From Amycolatopsis thailandensis (GTDB lineage: Bacteria > Actinomycetota > Actinomycetes > Mycobacteriales > Pseudonocardiaceae), in the NCBI RefSeq assembly GCF_002234405.1, contig NZ_NMQT01000030.1:62001-126000 (forward strand): 64,000 nucleotides of DNA, read 5' to 3'. Made by a program: the position numbers and the translations under genes. How positions within the stretch are numbered: position 1 is the first letter of the stretch; each line of letters opens with the position of its first letter. Shown piece after piece: positions 8,970 to 17,443 of this stretch. The notes beneath the pieces were generated by a model. It searched no databases and had not been told where the DNA came from. It was given only the letters and a program-made list of their open reading frames with translations.

Positions 8970-9485
8970 TCAATGTCGTCTCCAGGCGAGCGTGATGTCC
9001 TTTATGGACAGCCAGCCGCGCAGGTCGTGCCCGTGGGTGGCCAGCCCGTCGACGGTCGCGTGACTGACGCCGAGCGCGCGTTCGCCGTCGGCGAGGGAGA
9101 GCAGCCCGGAGGTGACCGCGCCGAGGAGTTCGTCGGTGTCGATCACCTGGACCGATTTCTTGTCCCGCAGGACGAGGTCGAGGTAGAGGTCGGTGGCGAC
9201 CCAGACACCGCCTTCACGGTGGACGTCGACGACGTCGAGGTAGAAGTCCTGATCGCGTTCGTGGCCGGGGTTGAACCAGAAGTCGGTGATCCGCAGGCCG
9301 AGCTCCGGCAGCAGCCAGGACTCGAGGTAGCGGAACTGTTTCCGTCCCGGGGCCGGCCGCGCCATGTAGAGGCCGAAGGGTTCTTCGCGGTATTCCTCGA
9401 CGTCCCTCACGACGCCCTTGGGGTCCGTGTTGGTCTTCGCGGCCGGGTCGAAGTACTCGACCTTGGGCGGGTGCAGCGCGGTCAT
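8970..9485 (-). CDS. DUF402 domain protein (171 aa)
   Basis: The protein matches the DUF402 beta-barrel fold: FRYLESWLLPELGLRITDFWFNPGHERDQDFYLDVVD holds the conserved aromatic and Asp residues, followed by YLDLVLRDKKSVQVIDTDEL. Family members include metal-dependent nucleoside di/triphosphate phosphatases and FomD. It lies between coaE and uvrB, where M. tuberculosis has the uncharacterised Rv1632c, so it may be an old part of this locus. The start at 9485 lacks a clear shine-dalgarno; an upstream start at 9575 is less likely because its extra residues are not DUF402-like. Confidence 0.75.
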   Translation of the reverse strand: MTALHPPKVEYFDPAAKTNTDPKGVVRDVEEYREEPFGLYMARPAPGRKQFRYLESWLLPELGLRITDFWFNPGHERDQDFYLDVVDVHREGGVWVATDLYLDLVLRDKKSVQVIDTDELLGAVTSGLLSLADGERALGVSHATVDGLATHGHDLRGWLSIKDITLAWRRH

Positions 9486-9627
9486 GCGCCCATCTTGGAA
9501 GGCCACGGCGTCCGCGAACACCGCCCAACCGGGTGGACGATCACGGTTTCGTGATTCCGGGGAAGCGGGGACCACCGGCCGGATAGGGTGCGCTGGTTCC
9601 GCCGGAGGGGTGAGTGGGAGTCAACGT

Positions 9628-10923
9628 ATGTTCGGGATCATCAGGCCGTGCCGTCACCGGCTTTCCGCCGGATTGCACGCGGATTGGCTCGCCCATCTGT
9701 GCGGTCTTTGCCTGGCGTTGCGGGACGAACACGGACATCTCGCCCGAATGGTGACGAACTACGACGGGTTGATCATCTCGGCGCTCGTCGAAGCCCAGTC
9801 GCCGCGTGCGGAGGGACGTCGCGACGCCGGTCCATGCCCGCTTCGGGCGATGAAGGGAACTTCGGTCGCGAAGGGCGGCGGAGCCCAGCTCGCGGCGGCG
9901 GTCTCCCTGGTGCTGGCGTCGGCGAAGATCACCGACCACGTCGAGGACCGCGACGGCGCCTTCGCGCGGCGCTCCGTCTCTCTCGCCGCGAAGCGGGTCG
10001 CGACGCGCTGGGCGGATCAGGGGAGCCGCACGGGCAACCGGATCGGGTTCGACACGGCGGTCCTGACCGAGGCCGTCGACCGGCAGGGCGAGATCGAACG
10101 CGCCGTCCGCCTCGGTGATTCGGCGGTGCTCGCCACCGAACCCGCCGAGCTGGCGACGTCGGCCGCGTTCGCGTACACCGCCACGCTGGCGGGCCGCCCG
10201 GAGAACGCCGCGCCGCTGGCCGAGGCCGGACGCCTGTTCGGCAGGGCCGCGCATCTCCTCGACGCCGTCGAGGACCTCGCCGAGGACGAGGCGGCCGGCG
10301 CCTGGAACCCGCTGACGGCCACCGGCACCGGGCTCGCCGAGGCCCGGCGGCTGTGCGACGACGCCGTGCTCGGCGTCGAGCTCGCCCTTCGCGAGGTGCG
10401 GTTCGACCAGCCCAAGCTCGTCCACGCGCTGCTGGTGCACGAACTCCGGCAGGCGGTGCGACGCTCGTTCGGACACGGGCTCATCGGGCACGGCCACGGT
10501 CCGCAGCAGCCGCCGCCGGGCTGGATCGGCCCCGGCCCGCGGCCGCAACAGCATCCCCACCAGCCTCAGCAACCACAGCAGTACCCGCAGGGCGGTCACC
10601 ACCAGCCGCCGCCTCCGCCGCCGGGCGCTCCCGGTGGCGGAGGCCCGCCCCAGGAGCCGCCCAAGAGGGGGAAGCACAGCGGTGGCGGTCCGGTCGACGG
10701 CCAGGGCGGGGCCTGCTGGACGCCGAAGTTCCGGGTGCCGCCTCGGCCGCGGGGTTTCTTCTTCGGCTGCGCCGTGGCCACCTACATGTGCTGCTCCTGC
10801 CAGTTCTGCTGCCGTGACCCGTTCCCCGGCCCGTGGAGCGGGAAGCCGCACGACGCCTGTATCAACGGCGACTGCAGTGGCTGTGACTGCTGCGACTGTT
10901 GTTCCTGCTGTGACTGTTCGTAG
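9628..10923 (+). CDS. DUF5685 family protein with Pro/Gln linker and Cys-rich tail
   Basis: The N-terminal ~290 residues match actinobacterial DUF5685, beginning MFGIIRPCRHRL and continuing with DWLAHLCGLCLALRDEHGH and VTNYDGLIISALVEAQ. The two parts hold conserved cysteines that could bind a metal. Residues ~295-365 are a disordered Pro/Gln/His/Gly linker. The last ~45 residues contain about 18 cysteines (CCSCQFCC, CSGCDCCDCCSCCDCS), a possible metal or Fe-S cluster site. The protein has 431 residues and starts with ATG after a weak GGAGG further upstream. It is monocistronic ahead of uvrB. Function unknown. Confidence 0.8.
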   Translation: MFGIIRPCRHRLSAGLHADWLAHLCGLCLALRDEHGHLARMVTNYDGLIISALVEAQSPRAEGRRDAGPCPLRAMKGTSVAKGGGAQLAAAVSLVLASAKITDHVEDRDGAFARRSVSLAAKRVATRWADQGSRTGNRIGFDTAVLTEAVDRQGEIERAVRLGDSAVLATEPAELATSAAFAYTATLAGRPENAAPLAEAGRLFGRAAHLLDAVEDLAEDEAAGAWNPLTATGTGLAEARRLCDDAVLGVELALREVRFDQPKLVHALLVHELRQAVRRSFGHGLIGHGHGPQQPPPGWIGPGPRPQQHPHQPQQPQQYPQGGHHQPPPPPPGAPGGGGPPQEPPKRGKHSGGGPVDGQGGACWTPKFRVPPRPRGFFFGCAVATYMCCSCQFCCRDPFPGPWSGKPHDACINGDCSGCDCCDCCSCCDCS

Positions 10924-10977
10924 GGCGTCGACCAGGCGAACCGGAAACTGTCGGACCCAGCGCCTACTCTGGTTCCC

Positions 10978-13134
10978 GTGGCTTTCGCATCCGAACACCC
11001 CGTGCTCGCCCAGTCCGACTTCCGCCCCGTCACGGACATCCCCCGGACCGGCGGCCGGTTCGAGGTGGTCAGCGAGTACAAGCCCGCCGGTGACCAGCCG
11101 GCGGCCATCGACGAGCTCGAACGCCGGGTCAACGCGGGCGAGAAGGACGTCGTGCTGCTCGGTGCCACGGGTACCGGCAAGTCGGCGACGACGGCCTGGC
11201 TGATCGAGCGCGTCCAGCGGCCGACGCTGGTCATGGCGCCGAATAAGACCCTCGCCGCGCAGCTGGCGAACGAGCTGAAGGAGCTGTTCCCGCACAACGC
11301 GGTCGAATACTTCGTCAGCTACTACGACTACTACCAGCCCGAGGCGTACATCGCGCAGACGGACACCTACATCGAGAAGGACTCGTCGATCAACGACGAC
11401 GTCGAGCGGCTGCGGCACTCCGCGACGATGAACCTGCTGTCCCGGCGTGACGTCATCGTGGTCGCGAGTGTCTCGTGCATCTACGGTCTGGGCACGCCGC
11501 AGTCGTACCTCGACAGGTCGACGAAGCTGAAGGTCGGCGAGCAGCTCGACCGCGACGTCTTCCTCCGCGCGCTGGTGGACGTGCAGTACACCCGCAACGA
11601 CATCGCCTTCGCGCGCGGTACCTTCCGCGCCCGCGGCGACACGGTCGAGATCATCCCGGCGTACGAGGAGCTCGCGATCCGCGTCGAGTTCTTCGGCGAC
11701 GAGATCGAGAAGCTGTACTACCTGCACCCGCTCACCGGCGACATCGTGAAAGAGGTCGACGAGGTCCGCATCTTCCCGGCCACGCACTACGTCGCGGGCC
11801 CGGAGCGGATGGAGAAGGCCATCCACAGTATCGAGGCCGAGCTGGAGCAGCGGCTGGCCGAGCTGGAGAAGCAGGGCAAGCTGCTCGAAGCGCAGCGGCT
11901 GCGGATGCGGACCGCGTACGACATCGAGATGATGCGCCAGGTCGGGTTCTGCTCCGGCATCGAGAACTACTCGCGGCACATCGACGGCCGCGCCGCCGGA
12001 TCCGCGCCCGCCACCCTGATCGACTACTTCCCGGACGACTTCCTGCTGGTCATCGACGAGTCGCATCAGACGGTCCCGCAGATCGGCGGCATGTTCGAGG
12101 GCGACATGTCACGGAAGCGGAACCTGGTCGACTTCGGGTTCCGGCTGCCCAGCGCGGTCGACAACCGGCCGCTGACCTGGGAGGAGTTCAGCGACCGGAT
12201 CGGGCAGACGGTGTATCTGTCCGCGACGCCGGGGCCGTACGAGATGGGACAGGCCGGCGGCGAGTTCGTCGAGCAGGTCATCCGGCCCACCGGCCTGGTC
12301 GACCCGAAGGTGGTCGTGAAGCCCACCGAGGGCCAGATCGACGACCTGGTGCACGAGATCCGCGACAGGGCCGAGAAGGACGAGCGCGTCCTGGTCACCA
12401 CGCTCACCAAGAAGATGGCCGAGGACCTCACCGACTATCTGCTGGAGCTGGGCATCCGGGTGCGGTACCTGCACTCCGAGGTGGACACGCTGCGCCGCGT
12501 CGAGCTGCTGCGGCAGCTGCGCGCGGGCGATTTCGACGTACTGGTCGGCATCAACCTGCTCCGTGAGGGGCTCGACCTGCCCGAGGTCTCGCTGGTCGCG
12601 ATCCTCGACGCGGACAAGGAAGGCTTCCTCCGCAGCGGTACCTCGCTGATCCAGACGATCGGCCGCGCGGCGCGAAACGTGTCGGGCGAGGTGCACATGT
12701 ACGCGGACAAGATCACCGACTCGATGCAGCACGCCATCGACGAGACCGATCGCCGTCGCGCCAAGCAGGTCGCCTACAACGAGGAGCGGGGTGTCGACCC
12801 GCAGCCGCTGCGGAAGAAGATCGCCGACATCCTGGACCGCGTCTACAGCGAGGCGGAGGACACGGAGTCCGTCGCCGTCGGCGGTTCGGGCCGGAACGCC
12901 TCCCGCGGCAAGAAGCCCGAGCAGGGCGACCGCGTGCGCAGCTCCGGGATGCTCGCCGACAAGGACGTCGCCGGTATGCCGCGCGCCGAACTGGCCGACC
13001 TCATCCAGCAGATGACCGACCAGATGATGCAGGCCGCCCGCGACCTTCAGTTCGAGCTCGCCGCCCGCCTGCGGGACGAGGTCTCGGACCTGAAGAAGGA
13101 GCTGCGCGGGATGGACGCGGCCGGCATCAAGTAG
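10978..13134 (+). CDS. uvrB: UvrABC system protein B (excinuclease ABC subunit B)
   Basis: UvrB (718 residues) verifies lesions delivered by UvrA and recruits UvrC in nucleotide excision repair. The Walker A GATGTGKS is at 62-69, the beta-hairpin region [21 protein letters not shown] near 115-135 inserts between DNA strands, DESHQ is the DEAD-like motif II, and the helicase C-terminal motifs include GRAARN. A UVR domain ([28 protein letters not shown]) that contacts UvrC lies near 675-710. The GTG at 10978 is 7 nt after TACTCT (10965-10970) with no shine-dalgarno, so it is probably leaderless. No LexA box was seen upstream. Confidence 0.98.
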   Translation: MAFASEHPVLAQSDFRPVTDIPRTGGRFEVVSEYKPAGDQPAAIDELERRVNAGEKDVVLLGATGTGKSATTAWLIERVQRPTLVMAPNKTLAAQLANELKELFPHNAVEYFVSYYDYYQPEAYIAQTDTYIEKDSSINDDVERLRHSATMNLLSRRDVIVVASVSCIYGLGTPQSYLDRSTKLKVGEQLDRDVFLRALVDVQYTRNDIAFARGTFRARGDTVEIIPAYEELAIRVEFFGDEIEKLYYLHPLTGDIVKEVDEVRIFPATHYVAGPERMEKAIHSIEAELEQRLAELEKQGKLLEAQRLRMRTAYDIEMMRQVGFCSGIENYSRHIDGRAAGSAPATLIDYFPDDFLLVIDESHQTVPQIGGMFEGDMSRKRNLVDFGFRLPSAVDNRPLTWEEFSDRIGQTVYLSATPGPYEMGQAGGEFVEQVIRPTGLVDPKVVVKPTEGQIDDLVHEIRDRAEKDERVLVTTLTKKMAEDLTDYLLELGIRVRYLHSEVDTLRRVELLRQLRAGDFDVLVGINLLREGLDLPEVSLVAILDADKEGFLRSGTSLIQTIGRAARNVSGEVHMYADKITDSMQHAIDETDRRRAKQVAYNEERGVDPQPLRKKIADILDRVYSEAEDTESVAVGGSGRNASRGKKPEQGDRVRSSGMLADKDVAGMPRAELADLIQQMTDQMMQAARDLQFELAARLRDEVSDLKKELRGMDAAGIK

Positions 13135-13136
13135 CC

Positions 13137-13325
13137 CGCGACGCGGAACTCGCGTGATCAGACGCGGAACTCGCGTGATTGAAGGCGGAAGTCGCGTGTT
13201 TGAAGGCGGAACTCGCGTGAGCAGACGGCGATCTCAAGTGAGCGGCGTTTGATCACGCGAGTTCCGTCTCTGAACACGCGAGGTCGCCTGTCCAGCCCGA
13301 ACACGCGATTTCCGCTTTGGCCCCC
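13137..13325. repeat. tandem and inverted ~21-bp intergenic repeats
   Basis: After uvrB there are five consecutive ~21-bp units built on GGCGGAACTCGCGTGA with a variable trailing ATCAGAC, ATTGAA or GTTTGAA. They are followed by three inverted units (TGATCACGCGAGTTCCGTC and variants) at about 13250-13320. The direct and inverted halves can pair into one large hairpin. It fills the space between convergent uvrB and the S37 peptidase gene. The units are not spaced by unique sequence, so this is not a CRISPR array. Confidence 0.75.
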
Positions 13326-13382
13326 AGCCTGTATTGCCGGTCAGGCCCGGCGCGGCCAGGTGCGTGCCAGCGGGAAGGTGGT

Positions 13383-13435
13383 GTTGCGAAAGCCACTTTC
13401 GCAACGTTGAAGGTTGTGAAAGTGGCTTTCGCAAC
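13383..13435 (-). terminator. double hairpin downstream of the S37 peptidase gene
   Basis: Two similar hairpins follow each other: GTTGCGAAAG-CCA-CTTTCGCAAC (13383-13405) and GTTGTGAAAG-TGG-CTTTCGCAAC (13413-13435). Each can fold alone, or the pair can fold into one long stem. They lie 40 nt beyond the stop of the minus-strand peptidase gene and probably terminate its transcription. Confidence 0.55.
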
Positions 13436-13474
13436 GCCTTCCGGGAGGGCACGCGTGCCCTCCCGGCGGCCTGT

Positions 13475-14884
13475 TCAGAGGCGCGGGCGCTCCACCATCG
13501 TCAGGTCCGCGTCGAAGTCCGGGAACCCGGCGGGCACCGAACGCGTGCTGACGCCGGGTGAGACCGGAGGCAGACCGGCCCAGCGCCGCACGGTGTTCGT
13601 CGCTTCGGCGGCCTGGGCCGCGGGAAGCTGCGAGATCCGGGCGCCGTGGTTCCCGCCCGGCACCGTGTAGGTGTAGGAGTCCTTCGTGCCGAAGCCGAGC
13701 TGGAACGGCTCGGCACCCCACGGGTCGTTTCCGCCGTAGACGAACATCAGCCGCTTACCCTGCGACTTCACCCAGAAGTCGATGTCCGGCATGGCCAGGT
13801 GGTCGAACCGGGGGATGTCGACCGACCGCGGCACGAACGTCCGCGACACGTTGCGGCCCGGGTAGCGCAGCACATCCCGGAGATAGTCTTCGTAGGACTC
13901 GGGGGCGCCGAGCTGGTACGCCGCCTGGAAGTAGTAGGGGACGTAGATCTCGAGGTTCTGATCCGAGTAGGTGTTGAGGCTCTCGACCCGTTCGAACCAG
14001 GCGTAGACCTGGGCCGCCGGGGCACCGGCCTTCGGGATCGTCGCGCAGTCCGACTGCCGCTGGTACTGCCAGAAGGCGAAGTACGAGTCGATCACCGAGA
14101 TCTCCAGCGACACGTCGGCCGAGCCGACGGTCTTGAAGGTGTAGCCGTTCTTGGCCGCGTCGGCGGCGGCCAGGGCCGCGAACTCCGAGCGTCGCGTCAG
14201 CACGTCACGCTGGATCGCCTTGAGCGCCGAACGGCACGCCGGGTCGTTGCCCACGTTCGCCAGGAACCGGTTGTACCGGTCGCGCGAATTGATGACGTCG
14301 TTGGGCGCGACGTAGGGGATCGTCGCGTCGACGTCGTTCGGGAAGAACCTACGGAAGTAGGTCGCCGTCATGCCGCCCTTGCTGCCGCCGGTCGCGAGCC
14401 ACTTGCCCGGGTAGAGCCGCTTGAACGCCTCCACCGCGCGGTGCTGGTCGGCGGCGGCCTGCCAGATCGTCAGCTGCTTGCCCCAGTCCGGGTGCTCCGG
14501 CCGCGAGGGGGTGAAGAAGCGGTACTCCATCGACAGCTGGTTGCCGTCGACGATCTGCGTCGGCTCCGAGCGGTTGGCCGCTTCCGACACGTTGTACCCG
14601 CTCGTGTACACCACGGTCGGCGAGCGGAATTCCTTGTGCAGCAAGGTGAATCGCTGCTGGAAGGTGCCGGCGCCCGGCCTGCGGTGGTCGACGGGCTGGG
14701 TGTAGGTGAGTTTGAAGAACCGGTACCCGGTCGGCGCCGGGTTCTCCGAGACGACGGTCAGGCCGGGGACCCGGCCCAGCGCTTCCTTGATGTCTTCGGG
14801 TGCCGCCTGCGCGGCCGGGGTCGACCCGGCCAGTGCGAGAACGGCGATCGCCAGAACCGACCAAGCGGCCGTGAGTTTCCGCAT
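13475..14884 (-). CDS. secreted S37 family (tripeptidyl) aminopeptidase
   Basis: The 469-residue precursor begins MRKLTAAWSVLAIAVLALAG, a Sec-type signal peptide with an AQAA cleavage site. The mature part is the S37/PS-10 serine peptidase fold: LATGGSKGGMTA holds the nucleophile Ser, LMFVYGGNDPWGAEPFQL the Asp, and VPGGNHGARI the His. Family members release tripeptides from N-termini outside the cell. The start at 14884 is chosen because GGAGGG lies 6-7 nt before it; an ATG at 14899 would add five residues. Monocistronic, convergent with uvrB. Confidence 0.88.
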   Translation of the reverse strand: MRKLTAAWSVLAIAVLALAGSTPAAQAAPEDIKEALGRVPGLTVVSENPAPTGYRFFKLTYTQPVDHRRPGAGTFQQRFTLLHKEFRSPTVVYTSGYNVSEAANRSEPTQIVDGNQLSMEYRFFTPSRPEHPDWGKQLTIWQAAADQHRAVEAFKRLYPGKWLATGGSKGGMTATYFRRFFPNDVDATIPYVAPNDVINSRDRYNRFLANVGNDPACRSALKAIQRDVLTRRSEFAALAAADAAKNGYTFKTVGSADVSLEISVIDSYFAFWQYQRQSDCATIPKAGAPAAQVYAWFERVESLNTYSDQNLEIYVPYYFQAAYQLGAPESYEDYLRDVLRYPGRNVSRTFVPRSVDIPRFDHLAMPDIDFWVKSQGKRLMFVYGGNDPWGAEPFQLGFGTKDSYTYTVPGGNHGARISQLPAAQAAEATNTVRRWAGLPPVSPGVSTRSVPAGFPDFDADLTMVERPRL

Positions 14885-14960
14885 CCATGCCCTCCCCATC
14901 GGGACCTGTTGAGCGGTCGGATACTCACAGAGTCCCCGCCGGTGGGCAATCGCCTATCCG

Positions 14961-14989
14961 GACGGTGTCCCGATGATCGGGACACCGTC
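14961..14989 (-). terminator. hairpin overlapping the enoyl-CoA hydratase stop
   Basis: A 13-bp perfect stem (GACGGTGTCCCGA at 14961-14973 with 14977-14989) has a 3-nt loop and overlaps the stop codon of the minus-strand hydratase gene at 14988-14990. It is probably that gene's terminator. Confidence 0.65.
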
Positions 14990-15758
14990 ACTTCGCCCCG
15001 CGGAGCACCCTGTCGACGTAGGCCTTGATGGCCGCGAGCGCCTCGGAAGAGCTCCACAGTTCGAGGACGTGGGCGTCGTCGCCGGTGCGGTGTTCGGCGA
15101 TGCGCTCGTGGAACGGCCGGTGCAGTTGCGCCTTCGTGTGCGCGTACGCGGCGGCGGGGATCTCGGCGAGCTTCCTCGCCACCTCCACCGCCCGTCCCAC
15201 GACGTTTTCGGGCTCGGTCACCTCGTTCACCAGGCCGAGCCGGAGCGCGTCTCCAGGCAGGTGGGTCTCGCCGAGGAACGCGAGTTCGGCGAGGATGTCG
15301 GCGCCGAACCCGGAACGCAGGATCTCCAGCGCCGCCAACGGGAACGGCACCCCGACGAGCAGTTCGGTGATCCCCATCCGGCTCGGGCCGTCGGCGAGGA
15401 CACGGCGGTCGCAGGCGGCGGCCAGGACCGCCCCGCCGGCGATCGCGTGACCGTTGACGGCCGCGACCACCGGGCCGGGGAAGCCGAACACCGACAGGAA
15501 CGCGTCCGACAGCGCGGGCAGGAAGTCCTCGATGTAGCCCGCGCCGCCGTCGTGCACCCGCCGCAGGTCGACGCCCGCCGAGAAGATGCCGCCGGTGCCG
15601 GTCAGCACGACACCGCGATAGCCGCCCAGCTGGACGTCTTCGAGCCTGAGGATCAGCTCCTGGCAGAACTCCGTGTCGAGGGTGTTCGCCTTGCCGTGCT
15701 GCAGGGTGACGACGGCGATCCCGCCTTCGTCGTCCACGCGGATCGAGGAGGTGGCCAT
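14988..15758 (-). CDS. enoyl-CoA hydratase/isomerase family protein
   Basis: The 256-residue protein has the crotonase fold. FSAGVDLRRV and VAAVNGHAIAGGAVLAAACDRRV form the CoA-binding and oxyanion-hole regions, and GITELLVGVPFP carries a Glu at the usual catalytic position. VTLQHGKANTLD near the N-terminus is the usual first motif, slightly changed. Typical roles are hydration or isomerisation of enoyl-CoA in fatty-acid breakdown. It stands alone, so its substrate cannot be inferred. It starts with ATG at 15758. Confidence 0.88.
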   Translation of the reverse strand: MATSSIRVDDEGGIAVVTLQHGKANTLDTEFCQELILRLEDVQLGGYRGVVLTGTGGIFSAGVDLRRVHDGGAGYIEDFLPALSDAFLSVFGFPGPVVAAVNGHAIAGGAVLAAACDRRVLADGPSRMGITELLVGVPFPLAALEILRSGFGADILAELAFLGETHLPGDALRLGLVNEVTEPENVVGRAVEVARKLAEIPAAAYAHTKAQLHRPFHERIAEHRTGDDAHVLELWSSSEALAAIKAYVDRVLRGAK

Positions 15759-15801
15759 GAGCCCGACCGTACCCGAGCCGGTGGAGATCTACAGTGGACC
15801 G

Positions 15802-16224
15802 CTAATCGTCGAGACGCACGGTGATCGTCGGGCTGAAGGACCGCTTGCGGTTCCAGCCGGATTCGGCCCCGATGCTCAGCTGGATGGCCTTGTCGGCGGG
15901 CGCCCAGTAGCCGGTGCGGACGAAGTACGCGTCCATCGCGCACAGCCTGCTGCAGGACTTGCGGTTGCAGATGGTCTCCCAGCCCCACTGCCTGCCGCTC
16001 TCCTCGACGCCGTTGCGGCGGACGAAAAGGTGCGGGTTGCCGATGTCGCGGCAGTAGGCGCTGCCCTCGGAGATGTAGAGGACCCCGTCGATCTTGTAGA
16101 ACCGCTTGTTGTCGAGCAACGTCACCTGACCGGAGGCGGCGAATCCCACCCGGCCGCCCTTGTCCGCGGTCATCGTCCAAGCAAGGGAGAATTCCTGAAC
16201 CGGGATCTCCAGTGACTGGGTCAT
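15802..16224 (-). CDS. hypothetical protein with six clustered Cys (140 aa)
   Basis: No known family was recognised. The protein starts at the ATG at 16224 (MTQSLEIPVQEFSL) with GGGGACG upstream; the longer frame to 16317 has a low-complexity start. It looks like a beta-rich domain, with ASGQVTLLDNKRFYKIDGVLYISEG followed by a cysteine group CRDIG...TICNRKSCSRLCAMD that may form disulphides or bind metal. It ends in TITVRLDD. No signal peptide is evident. A similar beta-sandwich occurs in other actinobacterial proteins of unknown role. Confidence 0.65.
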   Translation of the reverse strand: MTQSLEIPVQEFSLAWTMTADKGGRVGFAASGQVTLLDNKRFYKIDGVLYISEGSAYCRDIGNPHLFVRRNGVEESGRQWGWETICNRKSCSRLCAMDAYFVRTGYWAPADKAIQLSIGAESGWNRKRSFSPTITVRLDD

Positions 16225-16411
16225 GGTCACGTCCCCGCTTTCTGCTCGCTTCGGGCACCTTTCCCCTGAAGATAAGGATTTCTCAGGGAGTGCCGAAGAT
16301 GAATGCGAACTTTTCACCCAATGAGTCGATGATCGGAAAAATCAATGGTCTCATGCGCATGAAACACCGATTACCGCCGCTAATGGGTGAAGGTCGCCAC
16401 GGCCAGTGAAA

Positions 16412-16461
16412 ACCGGGGCCCACCAGGGAAGAATATTTCGTCTTCCCGGTGGACCCCGGTG
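16412..16461 (-). terminator. hairpin after the ABC permease gene
   Basis: ACCGGGGCCCACCAGGGAAGA and an imperfect reverse complement (TCTTCCCGGTGGACCCCGGT) flank an AT-rich loop. The structure is 22 nt beyond the stop of the minus-strand permease gene and should terminate the transporter operon. The rest of 16225-16483 holds nothing else recognisable. Confidence 0.6.
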
Positions 16462-16483
16462 ATTTCCCGGTGCGAAAACGCTC

Positions 16484-17443
16484 TCAGCTGGTGATGTCCT
16501 TCGTCGCGAACCGGCGGCCTGCCAGGAGGAAGAACACCGTGCCGTACAACGCCGCCGACAACATCCCGTTGGCCATGTTCGTCCAGTCGATGTCGGTCGA
16601 GATGAGATCCATCCACGAGAACGCGAAATGCGTCGGCAGATAGTCCCGAAGCCCTTCCAGCGCGGTGATCTGGTCGAGGATCTGCGAAACGATCGCGACG
16701 ATGACAGCGCCGCCGACGGCACCCAGCGGGGCGTCGGTGGCGACCGAGAGCAGCATCGCCAGACCGGCCACCCACGCCAATTGGAGGATGATGTAGATCG
16801 TCGCCAGACCCATGGCGACGAGGCTGTCGCTGAACGACACCGCGTCCCCGGTCGGGCTGATGGCGTCGCCCGCGCCGTACCAGATGACGCCCACCACCAG
16901 CGACACCAGCGGCAACAGGATCAGCGCGGCCGCGGACAGGATCCCGGAGACGATCGCCTTCTGCCGCAGCACCCGGTGCCGGGGGACCGGCATCGCGAGC
17001 AGATACTTCAGGCTCGACCAGGACGCCTCGCTCGCGATCGTGTCGCCGTAGAACAGCGCCACGATCATCGGGAGCAGGAACGTGCCGGACACGAACAGCG
17101 CGAGCACCACGAAGTTCGGCGCGCTCGCGGTGGCGAGGTCGACGAACCCGCCGCTGCGGCGGTTCGGGTTGGCCTGCCCGATCTCGAAGGCGATCACCAG
17201 GACGAACGGCAGCAGCGCGACGAACCCCAGCATGAGCTGGGTCCGCCGTCGTTTGAGCTGCCGCTTCAGTTCGACGCCGAGCCGCAGCGTCCGGTCGGCG
17301 CGGTAGCCCGCCACCGCCCCGTCGGGACCGACCTCGGTCCGCTCGTGCGACGCGACCTCGGTCAGCTCCAGCAGTGCCGCCGGATCGGTGTGCACGCCGT
17401 GATCCGCCCGGGTCGCCGGGCCGGAACCATTGGTCTTACTCAC
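16484..17443 (-). CDS. ABC transporter permease (ABC-2 type, 319 aa)
   Basis: A soluble ~75-residue N-terminus ending in basic RQLKRRRTQ is followed by six predicted membrane helices, in order near 72-90, 110-135, 160-185, 205-235, 240-265 and 295-312. The segment LKYLLAMPVPRHRVLRQKA resembles the cytoplasmic loop of ABC-2 permeases that contacts the ATPase. Its GTG/ATG start at 17443 overlaps the stop of the hydrolase-ATPase gene by 8 nt, so both are coupled subunits of one exporter. The exported substrate is unknown. Confidence 0.85.
   Translation of the reverse strand: MSKTNGSGPATRADHGVHTDPAALLELTEVASHERTEVGPDGAVAGYRADRTLRLGVELKRQLKRRRTQLMLGFVALLPFVLVIAFEIGQANPNRRSGGFVDLATASAPNFVVLALFVSGTFLLPMIVALFYGDTIASEASWSSLKYLLAMPVPRHRVLRQKAIVSGILSAAALILLPLVSLVVGVIWYGAGDAISPTGDAVSFSDSLVAMGLATIYIILQLAWVAGLAMLLSVATDAPLGAVGGAVIVAIVSQILDQITALEGLRDYLPTHFAFSWMDLISTDIDWTNMANGMLSAALYGTVFFLLAGRRFATKDITS

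Noticed and set aside
13137-13325. Possible CRISPR array
   Set aside because: Units are contiguous, variable and partly inverted, with no unique spacers and no cas genes.
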